A DNA stretch of 47,605 nucleotides from the NCBI GenBank assembly GCA_903901045.1, contig CAIUPP010000021.1, forward strand, positions 168,491-216,095. Reading direction: 5' to 3'. The notes under the pieces are model-generated. The model was not told the DNA's origin and searched no databases. It worked only from the letters and a program-made list of their open reading frames with translations. The position numbers were made by a program, and so were the translations under genes. Numbering within the stretch: the stretch's first letter is position 1; every line of letters starts with the position of its first letter. Positions 1 to 10,341 of the stretch are shown here, in pieces. Source of the DNA: an uncultured Planctomycetota bacterium. Lineage in GTDB: Bacteria > Planctomycetota > Brocadiia > CAIUPP01.

Positions 1-616
1 GAATCTGTTTCGCGCCGGCGAAGGCGCGTTTCACTCCGTCGATAAGGAGCGGATGCGTCTTGGCAGGGGGGAGGCAAAGCGCGCCGTGGACGGAGTGGGC
101 TTCCTCAACGGCCACCGTGACCACCGGACCCTCGACCCACTCCCGCGCTTCCTCGCAGGCTTTCGTGTCGCCGGACAGGAAGATGACCGGGATGCCCAGG
201 CTGCCGGCGATGCCTCCGATGTAGCCCAGTTCCCCGGCCGGACGTCCGTTGATCCAGAAGCCGGTGATGCTGACGCTGCTGCCGGTGTGGGACTGAACCG
301 CGTCGGCCAAACCCGTGCGCGCGTGCTGACCGACGAACAGGACCGCGCCGAATCGGCGAAGCGCCATGCAGTCGTGCCACGGGATTCCGCGCGCCAGCTT
401 GGCTTCGGGATGCAGCGCGGCCAGGTCGATTGAATGCGCCTCTCCCACGATGATCTCCTCCGCGCCGGCCTGGACGCACCCCTCCACCACGGCGTTAATC
501 TCCCCCATCATCAGGGCTTGATAGCTGCGCGCCCTCTCCGGAGTCGAGCCCTTGCCGTAGCCGCCGCATACGCATCCGCTCACGCCTTCCTGGTCGGTCA
601 CAATGAAGACCTTCAT
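1..616 (-). CDS. M55 family D-aminopeptidase (DppA-like), C-terminus cut by window edge
   Basis: Reading the minus strand from an ATG at 616 gives an open frame running off the window start (205 codons seen). The N-terminus has the M55 signature: an early D..EG pair after a beta strand (MKVFIVTDQEGVSG), then a GEAHS segment, a GQHAR segment, an HTG segment and an NGRPAGELG stretch. These match the metal-ligand and active-site regions of DppA, a zinc peptidase that removes D-amino acids from short peptides. The start is preceded by AAAGAGGATG. It is divergent from the TPR gene at 773. In context it may recycle peptidoglycan fragments or D-amino-acid peptides. The family call is firm; the substrate is unknown. 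Confidence 0.85.
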   Translation of the reverse strand, partial: MKVFIVTDQEGVSGCVCGGYGKGSTPERARSYQALMMGEINAVVEGCVQAGAEEIIVGEAHSIDLAALHPEAKLARGIPWHDCMALRRFGAVLFVGQHARTGLADAVQSHTGSSVSITGFWINGRPAGELGYIGGIAGSLGIPVIFLSGDTKACEEAREWVEGPVVTVAVEEAHSVHGALCLPPAKTHPLLIDGVKRAFAGAKQI

Positions 617-670
617 GGGTTCATCCTCTTTCAATCAGTTCCAACGTCAGTGACGGAGTGTGGATTATGG

Positions 671-676
671 TATCAT
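671..676 (+). promoter_or_regulatory. possible -10 box upstream of the TPR gene
   Basis: TATCAT lies in the divergent gap between the M55 and TPR genes. The best -35 candidate (GTGACG at 650-655) is weak and only 15 bp away. The same TATCAT hexamer sits ahead of the rhamnose isomerase gene at 6901. Confidence 0.3.
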
Positions 677-772
677 ACCTCCCCGACGCCGCGCGACGGT
701 TGCGCCGCACGGAGGTCTTGCCACGATCAATGGCCCCTGCTCGGGGCGCAAGCAGACAAAGGAGGCGAACCC

Positions 773-1585
773 ATGCTCATCCGACGATTGAATCGCTTCG
801 GGCTGGCGTGTGTGGTGGCCGTCGCGCTGGCGGCCCTGACGTCGGTGGCCTTCGGTTATGCAACGGCAGCCGAGGCATTGAAGGACGGCCTGGCCAAACG
901 CAGCCAGAAGGAGTATGAGGCCGCCGCCACGGCGTTCCGGGAGACGTTGAAGCTGGACCCCAAGCAGGGAGTGGCGCGCACGTTGCTCGCGGAGTGCCTG
1001 GTGGCGTTGAACAAGAACGACGAGGCGCTGGCGGCCCTGAACGAAGGGATCGCGGACCCGCAGCAGAGCGCGTCCGACCGCATCAGTTTTCAGGTCAAGG
1101 CCGGAGACATAGACCGCGTGCAGAAGAAATACGACGAGGCGCGCGCCGAGTACGGCAAGCTCCTGAAGATGGACGTCGGCGATAAGGGCTCGCTGGCCAA
1201 ACGCGAGGCGGCGCGCTGCCTGGCCCAGACGGATTTCGACCAGGGGAAATTCGAGGCGGCGGCGAAGGGCTTTGAAGAGTCGCTCAAGTTCGACCCGGAA
1301 TACATCTTCTCCCAATACATGGCGGGCCAGGCTTATCAGCAGGCTAAATTGAACGACAAGGCCGTCGAGGCGTACACGAAGGCTTCGACCATGAAGGAAA
1401 GCCAGCCGAACTATGCCCCTGCCGCGCGGCTGGCGCTCGCCCGCCTGTACGTTCAGCTCGAAAAGCTCCCCGAAGCGCAGAAAACCCTTGAGGATATGCT
1501 CGCCCTCCAGAACTTGCCGGAGTCCACCAAGGCCCGGGCCGGCGCTTTGCTCGCGAAGGTGAAAGAGAAACTCCCGGCGAAGTAA
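773..1585 (+). CDS. secreted or periplasmic tetratricopeptide-repeat protein
   Basis: A 270-residue protein starting at the ATG at 773, behind a strong AAAGGAGG site; the open frame extends further upstream but without a comparable start. Residues 1-30 form a signal peptide (RRLNR basic end, Ala/Val-rich core, then a TAAEA-type cleavage region). The rest is tandem TPR-like helix pairs, visible as repeated L..G..A, F..AL.LDP and A...Y..AL patterns, for example FRETLKLDP, FEESLKFDP and YTKAS. TPR proteins act as scaffolds, so no reaction can be assigned. It is the first gene of a run of same-strand genes, but the 96-nt gap to the creatininase gene leaves cotranscription uncertain. Confidence 0.8.
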   Translation: MLIRRLNRFGLACVVAVALAALTSVAFGYATAAEALKDGLAKRSQKEYEAAATAFRETLKLDPKQGVARTLLAECLVALNKNDEALAALNEGIADPQQSASDRISFQVKAGDIDRVQKKYDEARAEYGKLLKMDVGDKGSLAKREAARCLAQTDFDQGKFEAAAKGFEESLKFDPEYIFSQYMAGQAYQQAKLNDKAVEAYTKASTMKESQPNYAPAARLALARLYVQLEKLPEAQKTLEDMLALQNLPESTKARAGALLAKVKEKLPAK

Positions 1586-1681
1586 GTTTCTTCGTGAGCA
1601 ATGCGTTGGACTGTTCGCCTCTGCGAAGGAAGAGTCTCGCGGCAAGGGGCGGGCGAGTCATAACATATATGGAGCGCACTC

Positions 1682-2497
1682 ATGGAATCGCAGACTTCTC
1701 ATTTCGTCAGAGAAATGCCCTGGACCGAACTCGACGCGCACATCCGGCGCAATGGGCTGGCCATTCTGGTCAGCGGCTCCGTGGAGTGTCACGGGCCGCA
1801 CCTGCCGATGGGCACGGACACGCTCATCGCGGAGGCCGTGGCGTTGGGGGTGGCGCGCCAGTGCGACGGAGTGATCTTCCCGCCGTTTGAGTACACCTAC
1901 AGCGGGGGCACCACCGTCTTTCCGGGCACCGTCTCCATCGCGGGACAGGCGCAGCAGACCATCGCGCGCGCGGTGCTGCTCAAGCTGATCCACGACGGCT
2001 ACCGGAAGATCCTGCACATTCAGTGGCATGCCCCTTACTACGTCAGTCAGCAACTGACGCGCGAGATCTTCGAGGAAACGGGTGTGCCGGTCCTCTTCGT
2101 GGGTATGCTGAACATGCCCCTCATGCGCTCGCCGCAGATGACCGAATTGATCGGCACGGAAGGGTACACCTGGGAGGCCGTCCTGGCGGCTGCCGCGCTG
2201 CCTCTGCTGGGCCGGACGGAGCGGCTGCATCTGGAGAAGTTCCCCGCGGACGTTCAGCCCGAGCCAAGGCCCGCCGACCCCTGGTTGAATGCGATGGCCG
2301 CGGTGGGCGGCGTCGTGGGTCAGTACTTCACCCATCCCTCGCAGCATGTGCCGGTCCGGCGTAACGTGGACGTGGCCGCGGGGACCCGGGCGCTCGCCCT
2401 CATGGCAACCACTATTGCGGAGGTCGTGGGACCTTTGGGACAATATGCGGCGGCCTGCAAGGCGCGCCCGCCGTCGGCGGGCCCGTACGGCGCATGA
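1682..2497 (+). CDS. creatininase family amidohydrolase
   Basis: A 271-residue protein of the creatininase/FAPy-deformylase-like fold, a metal-dependent amidohydrolase of cyclic amides or lactams. The first metal-binding block is well kept (residues 31-46: SGSVECHGPHLPMGTD, with Glu35, His37 and Asp46 as expected ligands), followed by YSGGTTVFPGT at 73-83. The second block, normally NGHGGN, reads IQWHAPYY at 113-120: the His is retained but the glycines and Asn are lost. This suggests a divergent subfamily with a different substrate. The start follows ATATGGAGCG. It lies 48 nt before the TIM-barrel isomerase gene and is probably cotranscribed with it. True creatinine hydrolysis is not implied. 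Confidence 0.85.
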   Translation: MESQTSHFVREMPWTELDAHIRRNGLAILVSGSVECHGPHLPMGTDTLIAEAVALGVARQCDGVIFPPFEYTYSGGTTVFPGTVSIAGQAQQTIARAVLLKLIHDGYRKILHIQWHAPYYVSQQLTREIFEETGVPVLFVGMLNMPLMRSPQMTELIGTEGYTWEAVLAAAALPLLGRTERLHLEKFPADVQPEPRPADPWLNAMAAVGGVVGQYFTHPSQHVPVRRNVDVAAGTRALALMATTIAEVVGPLGQYAAACKARPPSAGPYGA

Positions 2498-2545
2498 GGC
2501 CGATCCGTTGAGTCAATCGCTGAGAGACAGGAGGACGCGGAAGCC

Positions 2546-3415
2546 GTGGTCAAGTTTGCAGCCATGACGTTCATGTTCGGCGACTGGTGCGCCGCCGGAG
2601 GCGGTCGCCACGAGAAGATGGTGGAGGGGCTGGCGCGAATCGGGATAGAGGCCATCGAGCCCTTTCATACCGGGTTCGTTCAGGAGCCGGCGCTGATCGG
2701 GCGTTACCAGAAAGCGCTCGCGGATAATGGAATGTCCGTCTCGGCGGTGGACGTCATCTGCGACCTGGTCTATTCCTCCCCGGCGGAAAAGCGGCAAGGG
2801 CGCGACGCGCTCCGGCGCGGCCTGGAAATATGCGCGGAACTCGGCGCGCCGATCTCGCACGTGGCCGGGCACATGCCGAAAGAAAGCGTTGCGCTGCGCG
2901 ACGCGCGCGCGATGATTGTGGAACAGTTGCTGAATGAGGCCGCATTCGCGGAACAGCACGGGATCACCCTGGCCATCGAGAACTTCGGCTTTGCGCCGAC
3001 GCTTCAGTGCAAGGTGGAAGATTGCCTCGAAATTCTCAAGCTGGGCGGCGGAAAGGTGCGGTTTCTCTTCGACGCAGGGAACTTCGAATTCGTCGGGGAG
3101 CGCGCGGACGCCAACCTAGAGTTGCTCTACGAGCAGACCTGTTACGTTCACTTCAAGGACGTGCGCCCCGCCTCGGCGCGCCAGGCAGGCGACATCGACT
3201 TCGGCGGCAGACTTGTCGGGTGCCCGCTGGGCGAAGGGGTTGTGCGGGGCGCCCAGGTCGCCGCCATCCTCAAGGCCAGGAACTACGCCGGCTGGGTGGC
3301 GCTGGAGTGCTGCTCGGTCCTCGGCGATCCGATGTCCACCGTGGCGCGCGACCTTGCAGTGCTCAAGCGGTGGCTGGGTCAGCCCGCTTCGAAACGGGCT
3401 GTTGCGCATCCATAG
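2546..3415 (+). CDS. sugar phosphate isomerase/epimerase (AP-endonuclease-2 TIM barrel)
   Basis: A 289-residue xylose-isomerase-like TIM barrel. The expected metal ligands are visible at strand ends: Glu145 (LAIENFGF), Asp176 (FLFDAGNF), His202 (CYVHFKDV) and Glu254 (VALECC). Such enzymes interconvert ketoses or inosose-type intermediates, or act as hydroxypyruvate-type isomerases; the substrate cannot be read from the sequence. The chosen start is GTG at 2546, after AGGAGG at 2528-2533; no upstream ATG fits. It is tightly linked to the creatininase gene and the following UroD-like genes in the same catabolic run. Confidence 0.85.
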   Translation: MVKFAAMTFMFGDWCAAGGGRHEKMVEGLARIGIEAIEPFHTGFVQEPALIGRYQKALADNGMSVSAVDVICDLVYSSPAEKRQGRDALRRGLEICAELGAPISHVAGHMPKESVALRDARAMIVEQLLNEAAFAEQHGITLAIENFGFAPTLQCKVEDCLEILKLGGGKVRFLFDAGNFEFVGERADANLELLYEQTCYVHFKDVRPASARQAGDIDFGGRLVGCPLGEGVVRGAQVAAILKARNYAGWVALECCSVLGDPMSTVARDLAVLKRWLGQPASKRAVAHP

Positions 3416-3507
3416 CGCGGGCTGTCCAACGTGCATTTGCATTGGCGCGGACCGGGCGACCCGCGCCGCATGGTATCTATAGCGCCATATGAATAGGAGT
3501 TGGGGTA

Positions 3508-4632
3508 ATGAAAACGACGGAATCAACCCTGCTGCCGCCGGCGGCATGGACGGCGGGGTTGGAGAAGATTGCGCGCCAGCCGCTGAAGCTCCAGCCGGAT
3601 TTTCCGCAGGTGGCGAAGCGCTGGGAAGCCTGGTGGCGGTTTGAGTCCAAGCGTCCGCTCGTGCTGGCCTCCGCGCCGAAACGCCAGGACATCTACTGGG
3701 GCAAAGCCTTCGACCGGATGGACCGTCCCGCCGAATGGCTCCGCCTGCGCCGTTTGCAGGTGGAGAACACGCACTACGCCGGCGAAAGCATCCCCTCGAT
3801 TCGAGTGGATATCGGCCCCGTGTCGACGGCGGCCTTCATCGGCGCCGTGGTGCACCTGTCCGAAGCGGAGCAAACGTCCTGGCAGGACCCCTATATCGAC
3901 GACTGGCGCCGTTTGCCCTCGCTCGCGCTCGACGCGGGCAATCCCATCTGGCGGCGCGTTCTGGAACTGACGCGGCTGACCGCACAGGATGCCGCGGGGA
4001 ACTACCTGGTCTGCTTCCCGGACCTTGCCGGCGCGATGGACGTGCTGGCCAACATGCGCACGCCGGAGCGACTTTGCATGGATCTGTTCGACGCGCGCGA
4101 AGAGGTGCAACGCGCCTCCCTGGAGGTCGTCGACTTCTGGTACGCCGTCTTCTCCGCGCTTCATGATGCCGCGCTGAGGGCGGGCGCGGGCGTCACGCAG
4201 TGGCTCGGCTGCTGGTCGGGAGTGCCGCACACCGTGCCCACGTGCGACTTCAACGCGCTGATCGGGCGGGAGGATTTCATCGAAGTCTGCCTGCCCTCGC
4301 TCCGCAAGCAGGCGCAGTTGGCGGGCCGCTGCGTGCTCCATCTCGATGGTCCCGCGGCGGCGCGGCACGCGGAGACGCTGGCCGCGGAACCCTCCATCCA
4401 GGCGGTGCAGTACACCCCCGGGGCGGGCACGCCATCGGCGCTGGCGAAGCTGGAGATGCTGAAGCTGCTCCAGCGCGCAAAGAAACCGCTGCTGCTCATC
4501 TGCCCCGTCGCGGAGGTGGACGAACTCGCGGACAAGTTGGACCCGCGCGGGCTGACGCTCTGGCCGACCGATGTGACCACGCCGGCCATGGCCGACGCCG
4601 TGGCGGCGCGCATCGCAAAGAAGTTCGAATAG
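3508..4632 (+). CDS. uroporphyrinogen decarboxylase-like protein lacking the zinc Cys
   Basis: A 374-residue protein of the URO-D/CIMS-like superfamily, judged from the overall barrel pattern and its close neighbour. The characteristic HxC zinc motif of the corrinoid methyltransferase members is replaced by His278-Leu-Asp280 (VLHLDGP), so it cannot bind zinc as MtaA does. It also lacks the N-terminal arginine motif of genuine HemE, so porphyrin decarboxylation is unlikely. The ATG at 3508 follows AGGAG. It sits 45 nt before a second, zinc-motif-bearing UroD-like gene. The two may work as a pair, perhaps as methyltransferase plus partner, but that is inference. Confidence 0.7.
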   Translation: MKTTESTLLPPAAWTAGLEKIARQPLKLQPDFPQVAKRWEAWWRFESKRPLVLASAPKRQDIYWGKAFDRMDRPAEWLRLRRLQVENTHYAGESIPSIRVDIGPVSTAAFIGAVVHLSEAEQTSWQDPYIDDWRRLPSLALDAGNPIWRRVLELTRLTAQDAAGNYLVCFPDLAGAMDVLANMRTPERLCMDLFDAREEVQRASLEVVDFWYAVFSALHDAALRAGAGVTQWLGCWSGVPHTVPTCDFNALIGREDFIEVCLPSLRKQAQLAGRCVLHLDGPAAARHAETLAAEPSIQAVQYTPGAGTPSALAKLEMLKLLQRAKKPLLLICPVAEVDELADKLDPRGLTLWPTDVTTPAMADAVAARIAKKFE

Positions 4633-4677
4633 CGGCGGTCTCCGGCAGGGCCCTCATCATACGATCGGAAGAAACGC

Positions 4678-5874
4678 ATGACATCTCGCGAACGCGTCGT
4701 TGCGGCGCTGGCGCGCCGCCAGCCGGACCGCGCGCCCCTGGACATCGGCGCAACGGAATCCTCCGGCATGACCGGCATGGCCTATAACCGCCTGTGCCGG
4801 TTCCTTGGCATTCGCGGCATGGGGCGCATCTTCGATCCGTACCAGCAGGTGGTGCTGATCGAAAGGCCGGTGCTCGACGCGCTTGAGATTGACGCCGTCG
4901 CGTTGCATTTCGAGCCGCGCCGCTGGAAGCCCACCACCTTGCCGGATGGGACGCCTTGCGAGATTCCCGAAGGCTGGAACGAGGTGAAGCTTTCGGACGG
5001 CTCCCGAGAGGTGCGAGGACCGGATGGCCGCTTGCAGGCGCGCATGCCCGCCGGCGGGTTCTATTTCGAGCCGGGGGAGCCGCCCCTGGCGCACGTGACG
5101 TCCGCCTCGGAGATCCATCCCGGCCTGCCTGCCATCGCCGGCTTCGACCTGCCGGGATTCTCCGACGAAAGTTGGTCCGAGCGCGCGGCGCGTGCCAGGG
5201 CGCTGCATGAGACGGGCCGCGCCGTCGTGGGGAACCTGTGTTGCCACTTCCTGGCCGCGGGACAAACCCTGCGCGGCTACACCACCTTCATGTGCGACCT
5301 GCTTGCCGAAGAGGCGCTCGCGGAGGCGCTGCTGGAATCGCTCTGCTCGGCGTACATCCGGCGCGCCGATGAATACGTGAAGCACCTGGGCGCGTATCTC
5401 GACGTGATCCTGGTCAACGACGACCTGGGAACGCAGAACGGCCCCATGATCTCGCCCGAAGTGTACCGCCGCATGATCAAACCCTGGCAGAAGCGCTTCT
5501 TCGCCCATCTGCACGGCCTCTTCCCCGGCGCGCTGCTCCTGCATTCTTGCGGCGCGATCTCGGAGTTCATTCCCGATCTGATCGAAGTCGGCATCGACGC
5601 CATCAATCCCGTGCAGATATCCGCCAAAGGGATGGAGCCGGAGCGGCTCAAGCGGGAGTTTGGCCGCGACATCCTCTTCTGGGGGGGCGGCTGCGATACC
5701 CAGCGCGTGCTGAATCAGGGCACGCCCGGCCAGGTCCGGAGCGAGGTCCGCAGGAACAAGGCGATCTTCGGCGCGGGGGGGGGATTCGTCTTCACCCAGG
5801 TGCATAACATCCAGCCCGATGTGCCGCCCGAGAATGTCATGGCGATGGTCAAAGCACTGCGCGAAAGCGACTGA
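4678..5874 (+). CDS. uroporphyrinogen decarboxylase family protein, MtaA-like zinc motif
   Basis: A 398-residue URO-D family protein beginning [11 protein letters not shown], the usual opening of the MtaA/CmuA-like branch. It carries His289-Ser-Cys291 (LLHSCGAI) and a later Cys339 (GGGCDTQ), the His-x-Cys...Cys pattern that holds the substrate zinc in methylcobamide:CoM-type methyltransferases. Many sugar-degrading bacteria encode such proteins beside oxidoreductases with no known role. No corrinoid protein or reductive activator lies nearby. It is flanked by the zinc-less homologue (45 nt upstream) and an esterase (55 nt downstream). A methyl- or carboxyl-transfer role is possible; the substrate is unknown. 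Confidence 0.8.
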   Translation: MTSRERVVAALARRQPDRAPLDIGATESSGMTGMAYNRLCRFLGIRGMGRIFDPYQQVVLIERPVLDALEIDAVALHFEPRRWKPTTLPDGTPCEIPEGWNEVKLSDGSREVRGPDGRLQARMPAGGFYFEPGEPPLAHVTSASEIHPGLPAIAGFDLPGFSDESWSERAARARALHETGRAVVGNLCCHFLAAGQTLRGYTTFMCDLLAEEALAEALLESLCSAYIRRADEYVKHLGAYLDVILVNDDLGTQNGPMISPEVYRRMIKPWQKRFFAHLHGLFPGALLLHSCGAISEFIPDLIEVGIDAINPVQISAKGMEPERLKREFGRDILFWGGGCDTQRVLNQGTPGQVRSEVRRNKAIFGAGGGFVFTQVHNIQPDVPPENVMAMVKALRESD

Positions 5875-5929
5875 ACGCAGGCGCGCCGGCAGGAATGGAG
5901 CCGGCCAACACGGAAGGAGAGATCAGGGT

Positions 5930-6835
5930 ATGAGCCAACAGACAATGCGGAAAAAGCTGCACGGACTTCTCGGCGATCTGCCCCGGCGCTCGCGCCGCAT
6001 CACCGTCTCCAAGTGCGGCGAGGGGGAGGGCGTTTCCTATCGCCTGGAGAAGCTGGTCCTGGAACTGAATGGCATCGAGCCGGTGCCCGCCTACTTCATC
6101 CGTCCGAAGAACGGCTCCGGAAAGTTCCCCACGATCCTCTATAACCACTCACATGGCGGGGACTACATGCTGGGGAAGAACGAGCTGATTCGGGGCAATG
6201 CCTATATTCAGCAGCCGCCGTATGCCGAGGAGCTTGCTCGGCGCGGTTATGCCGCGCTGTGCATCGACACCTGGGCCTTTGGCGAGCGGCGCGGCCGCAC
6301 GGAACATGAAATCTTCAAGCAGATGCTCTGGTCCGGGCAGGTGATGTGGGGGATGATGGTCTACGACAGCCTCCGGGCGGTCGACTACCTTGTCTCCAGG
6401 CCCGACGTCGATTCCGCGCGCATCGGTACGCTGGGCTTGTCGATGGGCAGCACCATGGCCTGGTGGACCGCCGCGCTGGATACGCGCATCAAGGTCTGCG
6501 TGGACATCTGCTGCCTGACCGATTTCCAAGAGTTGATACGGGCTCGCGGCCTGGACGGGCATGGGATCTATTACTACGTGCCGGGCCTCCTCAAGCACTT
6601 CACGACGGCGCAGATCAATGCCCTGATCTCGCCGCGTCCGCACCTGAGCCTGGCCGGAAGGTATGACCTGCTGACCCCGCCCGACGGGCTCGATAAAATC
6701 GACCTCGAACTTCGCAGAGTGTACCGGCGCGACGGCGCGCCCCAGGCCTGGAAGCTTCTGACCTACGACACCGGGCACTTCGAGAACGCCGACATGCGCA
6801 GCAAAATCATCCAGTTCCTGAAGAAGTGGCTTTGA
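5930..6835 (+). CDS. alpha/beta hydrolase, dienelactone hydrolase/acetyl xylan esterase-like
   Basis: A 301-residue serine hydrolase. The nucleophile elbow is GLSMGS (Ser171), the acid is probably Asp246 (AGRYDLLTP) and the base His283 (DTGHFEN). An HSHGGD oxyanion segment sits at 73-78. No signal peptide is seen, so it should be cytosolic. The architecture matches the large dienelactone hydrolase-like/acetyl xylan esterase group that trims acyl groups from sugars, which fits its place between UroD-like and rhamnose isomerase genes. The start is the ATG at 5930, after GGAAGGAGA; the open frame extends upstream into the preceding gene and is not used. Confidence 0.8.
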   Translation: MSQQTMRKKLHGLLGDLPRRSRRITVSKCGEGEGVSYRLEKLVLELNGIEPVPAYFIRPKNGSGKFPTILYNHSHGGDYMLGKNELIRGNAYIQQPPYAEELARRGYAALCIDTWAFGERRGRTEHEIFKQMLWSGQVMWGMMVYDSLRAVDYLVSRPDVDSARIGTLGLSMGSTMAWWTAALDTRIKVCVDICCLTDFQELIRARGLDGHGIYYYVPGLLKHFTTAQINALISPRPHLSLAGRYDLLTPPDGLDKIDLELRRVYRRDGAPQAWKLLTYDTGHFENADMRSKIIQFLKKWL

Positions 6836-6876
6836 CGCGCGGGCGTTGCAGTCCTGCCGCGCCCCGCGGCCAGCCA

Positions 6877-6906
6877 TTGCGCGGCGCGGCGAAGTCATAG
6901 TATCAT
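6877..6906 (+). promoter_or_regulatory. candidate sigma-70 promoter for rhamnose isomerase
   Basis: TTGCGC (6877-6882) and TATCAT (6901-6906) are separated by 18 bp, in the longest gap (131 nt) of this gene run. It would allow internal initiation before the isomerase gene. The match is 4/6 and 5/6 to consensus. Confidence 0.4.
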
Positions 6907-6966
6907 TGCCTGCCACGCGCCGTTCTAATGGGCTTGATTCACGATGGCGTTGAGGAGAATTATGCG

Positions 6967-8178
<1,212 letters not shown>

Positions 8179-8217
8179 CTGGGACTGAAAGCATCGGAAC
8201 AGGAATAGGAGGCGCGC

Positions 8218-8994
8218 ATGAGTGTATTGGATAGCTTTTCGCTGAAGGGACGCGTAGCGCTCGTGACGGGAGGCGCCGGGCTTTACGGGCGCCAGATCGT
8301 CGCCGCCCTCGCCGAAGCCGGAGCCAGGACGATCATGGCTTCGCGCGGGATCGAGGCGTTGGAGAAGGTCGCCGCGCAGGAACGCGCCCGCGGGTTGGAC
8401 GTCCAGGCGCTTTCCTTCGATCAGTCGAGCGAGAAATCCATCCTCGGGCTGCGCGACGCGGTCTATGAGAAAGCGGGGCGCGTCGACGTCCTCGTCAACA
8501 ACTCCGTCCTGCGCTCCATGGCATCCTGGTCCGACTCGGCCGCCAACTGGGAGAAGAGCATGCAGGTGAACGCCACCGGCGTCTTCCTGATGACGCGCGC
8601 TTTCGGCGACAAGATGGCCGAGGCCGGACGTGGCAGCATCATCAACGTGGGCTCGATCTATGGCGTGGTGGGGCCGGACTTCTCTCTTTACGAGGAAGTC
8701 GGCTGGCCCCAGCCGCCGGACTACTGGTTCAACAAGGGCGGGATGCAGAACCTCACGCGCTTCACCGCCGCTCATTACGGTCCGCGCGGAGTGCGCTGCA
8801 ACGTGATCAACCCCGGCGGCTACTACAACAACACGGACGAGCGCTTCGTGAAGCGCTACGCCAAGCGCGTCTTCCTCGGCCGGATGGCGAATGACACGGA
8901 CCTCAAGGGCGTCATCGTATTCCTCGCCAGCGACGCCAGCGCCTACCTGACCGGCGCGACAATCGCCGTGGATGGCGGCCTGACGGCGAAGTGA
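8218..8994 (+). CDS. SDR family oxidoreductase
   Basis: A 258-residue classical short-chain dehydrogenase. It has the cofactor loop TGGAGLYG (17-24), a NNSV variant of the NNAG motif, the NVGS serine and the catalytic Tyr169-x3-Lys173 (YWFNK). The C-terminus ends in the usual TGATIAVDGG. It is NAD(P)-dependent, and the substrate is likely a sugar, polyol or aldehyde from the surrounding pathway; lactaldehyde or a sugar acid are both reasonable. AGGAGG precedes the ATG. It lies 39 nt after the rhamnose isomerase and 34 nt before the Gfo/Idh gene, so cotranscription is likely. Confidence 0.87.
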   Translation: MSVLDSFSLKGRVALVTGGAGLYGRQIVAALAEAGARTIMASRGIEALEKVAAQERARGLDVQALSFDQSSEKSILGLRDAVYEKAGRVDVLVNNSVLRSMASWSDSAANWEKSMQVNATGVFLMTRAFGDKMAEAGRGSIINVGSIYGVVGPDFSLYEEVGWPQPPDYWFNKGGMQNLTRFTAAHYGPRGVRCNVINPGGYYNNTDERFVKRYAKRVFLGRMANDTDLKGVIVFLASDASAYLTGATIAVDGGLTAK

Positions 8995-9028
8995 TGGTTT
9001 TGTCTTGCAGAGAATGAAGGGAAACGTT

Positions 9029-10264
9029 GTGACAGAGCTGAAGCCCGTGAAGTTCGGTCTGGTTGGCATTGGAGGCTACGGCGCCTCTTACGTCACCAAC
9101 ATCCTGGCGCTGGAAAAAGAAGGGCTCGGGACGTTCGGCGCCGCCGTCGTCCGCAGCCGCGGCAAGTATCCCGAGCAGGAAAAGGCGCTGGCCGAGCGCG
9201 GCGTCCCCATCGTCGGCACGATGGAGGAGATGCTCGCGCTGGGCAAATCGCAGTTCGATGTCGTCGCCATTCCCACCGGCATCGAGTGGCACCGCGACCA
9301 GGTGATCCGGGCGGCCGAGGCCGGCTTCAATATCATTTGCGAAAAGCCGACCACCGCGACGATTCAGGACTTCGACGCGATGTCCGCCGCCCTTCAGCGG
9401 GCGGGGACCTGGTGCCAGATCGGTTTTCAGAGCCAGTCCGCGCCGGCCGTGCGCAACCTCAAGAGCGAGATTTGCTCCGGGCGGCTGGGGAGGGTCAAGG
9501 AAGTCATCGTCACCTGCTGCTGGATGCGCGACAACCACTACTACGCGCGCAACTCCTGGGCGGGCAAGCTCACCTGCAACGGACGCTGGGTCCTCGACGG
9601 CACCATCAACAACCCGCAGGCGCACTACCTGTTCAACGGCCTCTATTTCGCCTCGAACGAGCCGGGGCAGGCCGCGCTGCCGAAAAGCGTGCGCGCCGAG
9701 CTTTACCACGCTCACGAAATCGAGAGCGAGGATACCGCCTGTCTGGAAGCGCTCTGCCAGAACGGCGCGAAGGTCTATTTCTACGGCACGGTGGCCGCGT
9801 CGGCAAATGCCCACAGCGTCATAGAGGTTTTTGGCGAGCGAGGCCGCGCGGTGTGGGACTCCACGCAGACGCTGCGATTCTACGAAGGGGAGCGCCTCGT
9901 ATCCGAAGTGCCGCCGCCGGCCCTGGACGGCAGCGTTGAGCAATGGCGCAACGTCGCCCGGCGCTATCGGGGGGAGGATAAGGAACTCAACTGCCCGCTC
10001 GAAATGACGCGCGCCCACGTCCTGGCCGTCAACGGCGCTTTCCTTTCGAGCGCAGTGACAAGGCAGATTTCCGCGGATGGTCTGGAGATCACTGAACTGG
10101 CCGAGCCGAAGCCGCACATTCGCACGGTCATCACCGGCATCGAGAAAATCGCCGCGCGCGCCGCGGCCGGGCGCAAACTCTATAGCGATCTGGGAGTGCC
10201 CTGGGCGGCCAGGACCCAGGCCGTGGATGTGAGCCGGCTGACGACGTTCGACTTCCCGCGATAG
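9029..10264 (+). CDS. Gfo/Idh/MocA family oxidoreductase
   Basis: A roughly 411-residue NAD(P)-dependent dehydrogenase of sugars or cyclitols. It has an N-terminal Rossmann motif VGIGGYG and the catalytic-site Glu105-Lys106-Pro107 (CEKPTTA), followed by the C-terminal beta-sheet domain. The GTG at 9029 is chosen because GAAGGGA lies eight bases before it; an in-frame ATG at 9014 is the alternative and has no clear ribosome site. It is the last gene of the first catabolic run and is followed 15 nt later by a bidirectional terminator hairpin. The substrate is unknown; an oxidised rhamnose or related deoxysugar is plausible from context. Confidence 0.85.
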   Translation: MTELKPVKFGLVGIGGYGASYVTNILALEKEGLGTFGAAVVRSRGKYPEQEKALAERGVPIVGTMEEMLALGKSQFDVVAIPTGIEWHRDQVIRAAEAGFNIICEKPTTATIQDFDAMSAALQRAGTWCQIGFQSQSAPAVRNLKSEICSGRLGRVKEVIVTCCWMRDNHYYARNSWAGKLTCNGRWVLDGTINNPQAHYLFNGLYFASNEPGQAALPKSVRAELYHAHEIESEDTACLEALCQNGAKVYFYGTVAASANAHSVIEVFGERGRAVWDSTQTLRFYEGERLVSEVPPPALDGSVEQWRNVARRYRGEDKELNCPLEMTRAHVLAVNGAFLSSAVTRQISADGLEITELAEPKPHIRTVITGIEKIAARAAAGRKLYSDLGVPWAARTQAVDVSRLTTFDFPR

Positions 10265-10278
10265 GGCCCGAAGAAGAA

Positions 10279-10318
10279 AGAACGGAGCGGCACCGCGATC
10301 CGGCGCACGCTCCGTTCT
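10279..10318. terminator. bidirectional hairpin terminator
   Basis: Perfect 10-bp inverted repeat AGAACGGAGC / GCTCCGTTCT with a 20-nt loop, between the converging Gfo/Idh genes. T-rich and A-rich flanks (CTCGTTT to the right, AAGAAGAA to the left) suit both directions. Confidence 0.75.
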
Positions 10319-10341
10319 CTCGTTTCAGCCCTTCGCGTCTC

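Noticed and set aside
3508-5874. Uroporphyrinogen decarboxylase for haem synthesis
   Set aside because: Neither protein has the HemE N-terminal arginine signature, there are two in tandem, and no other haem genes are nearby.
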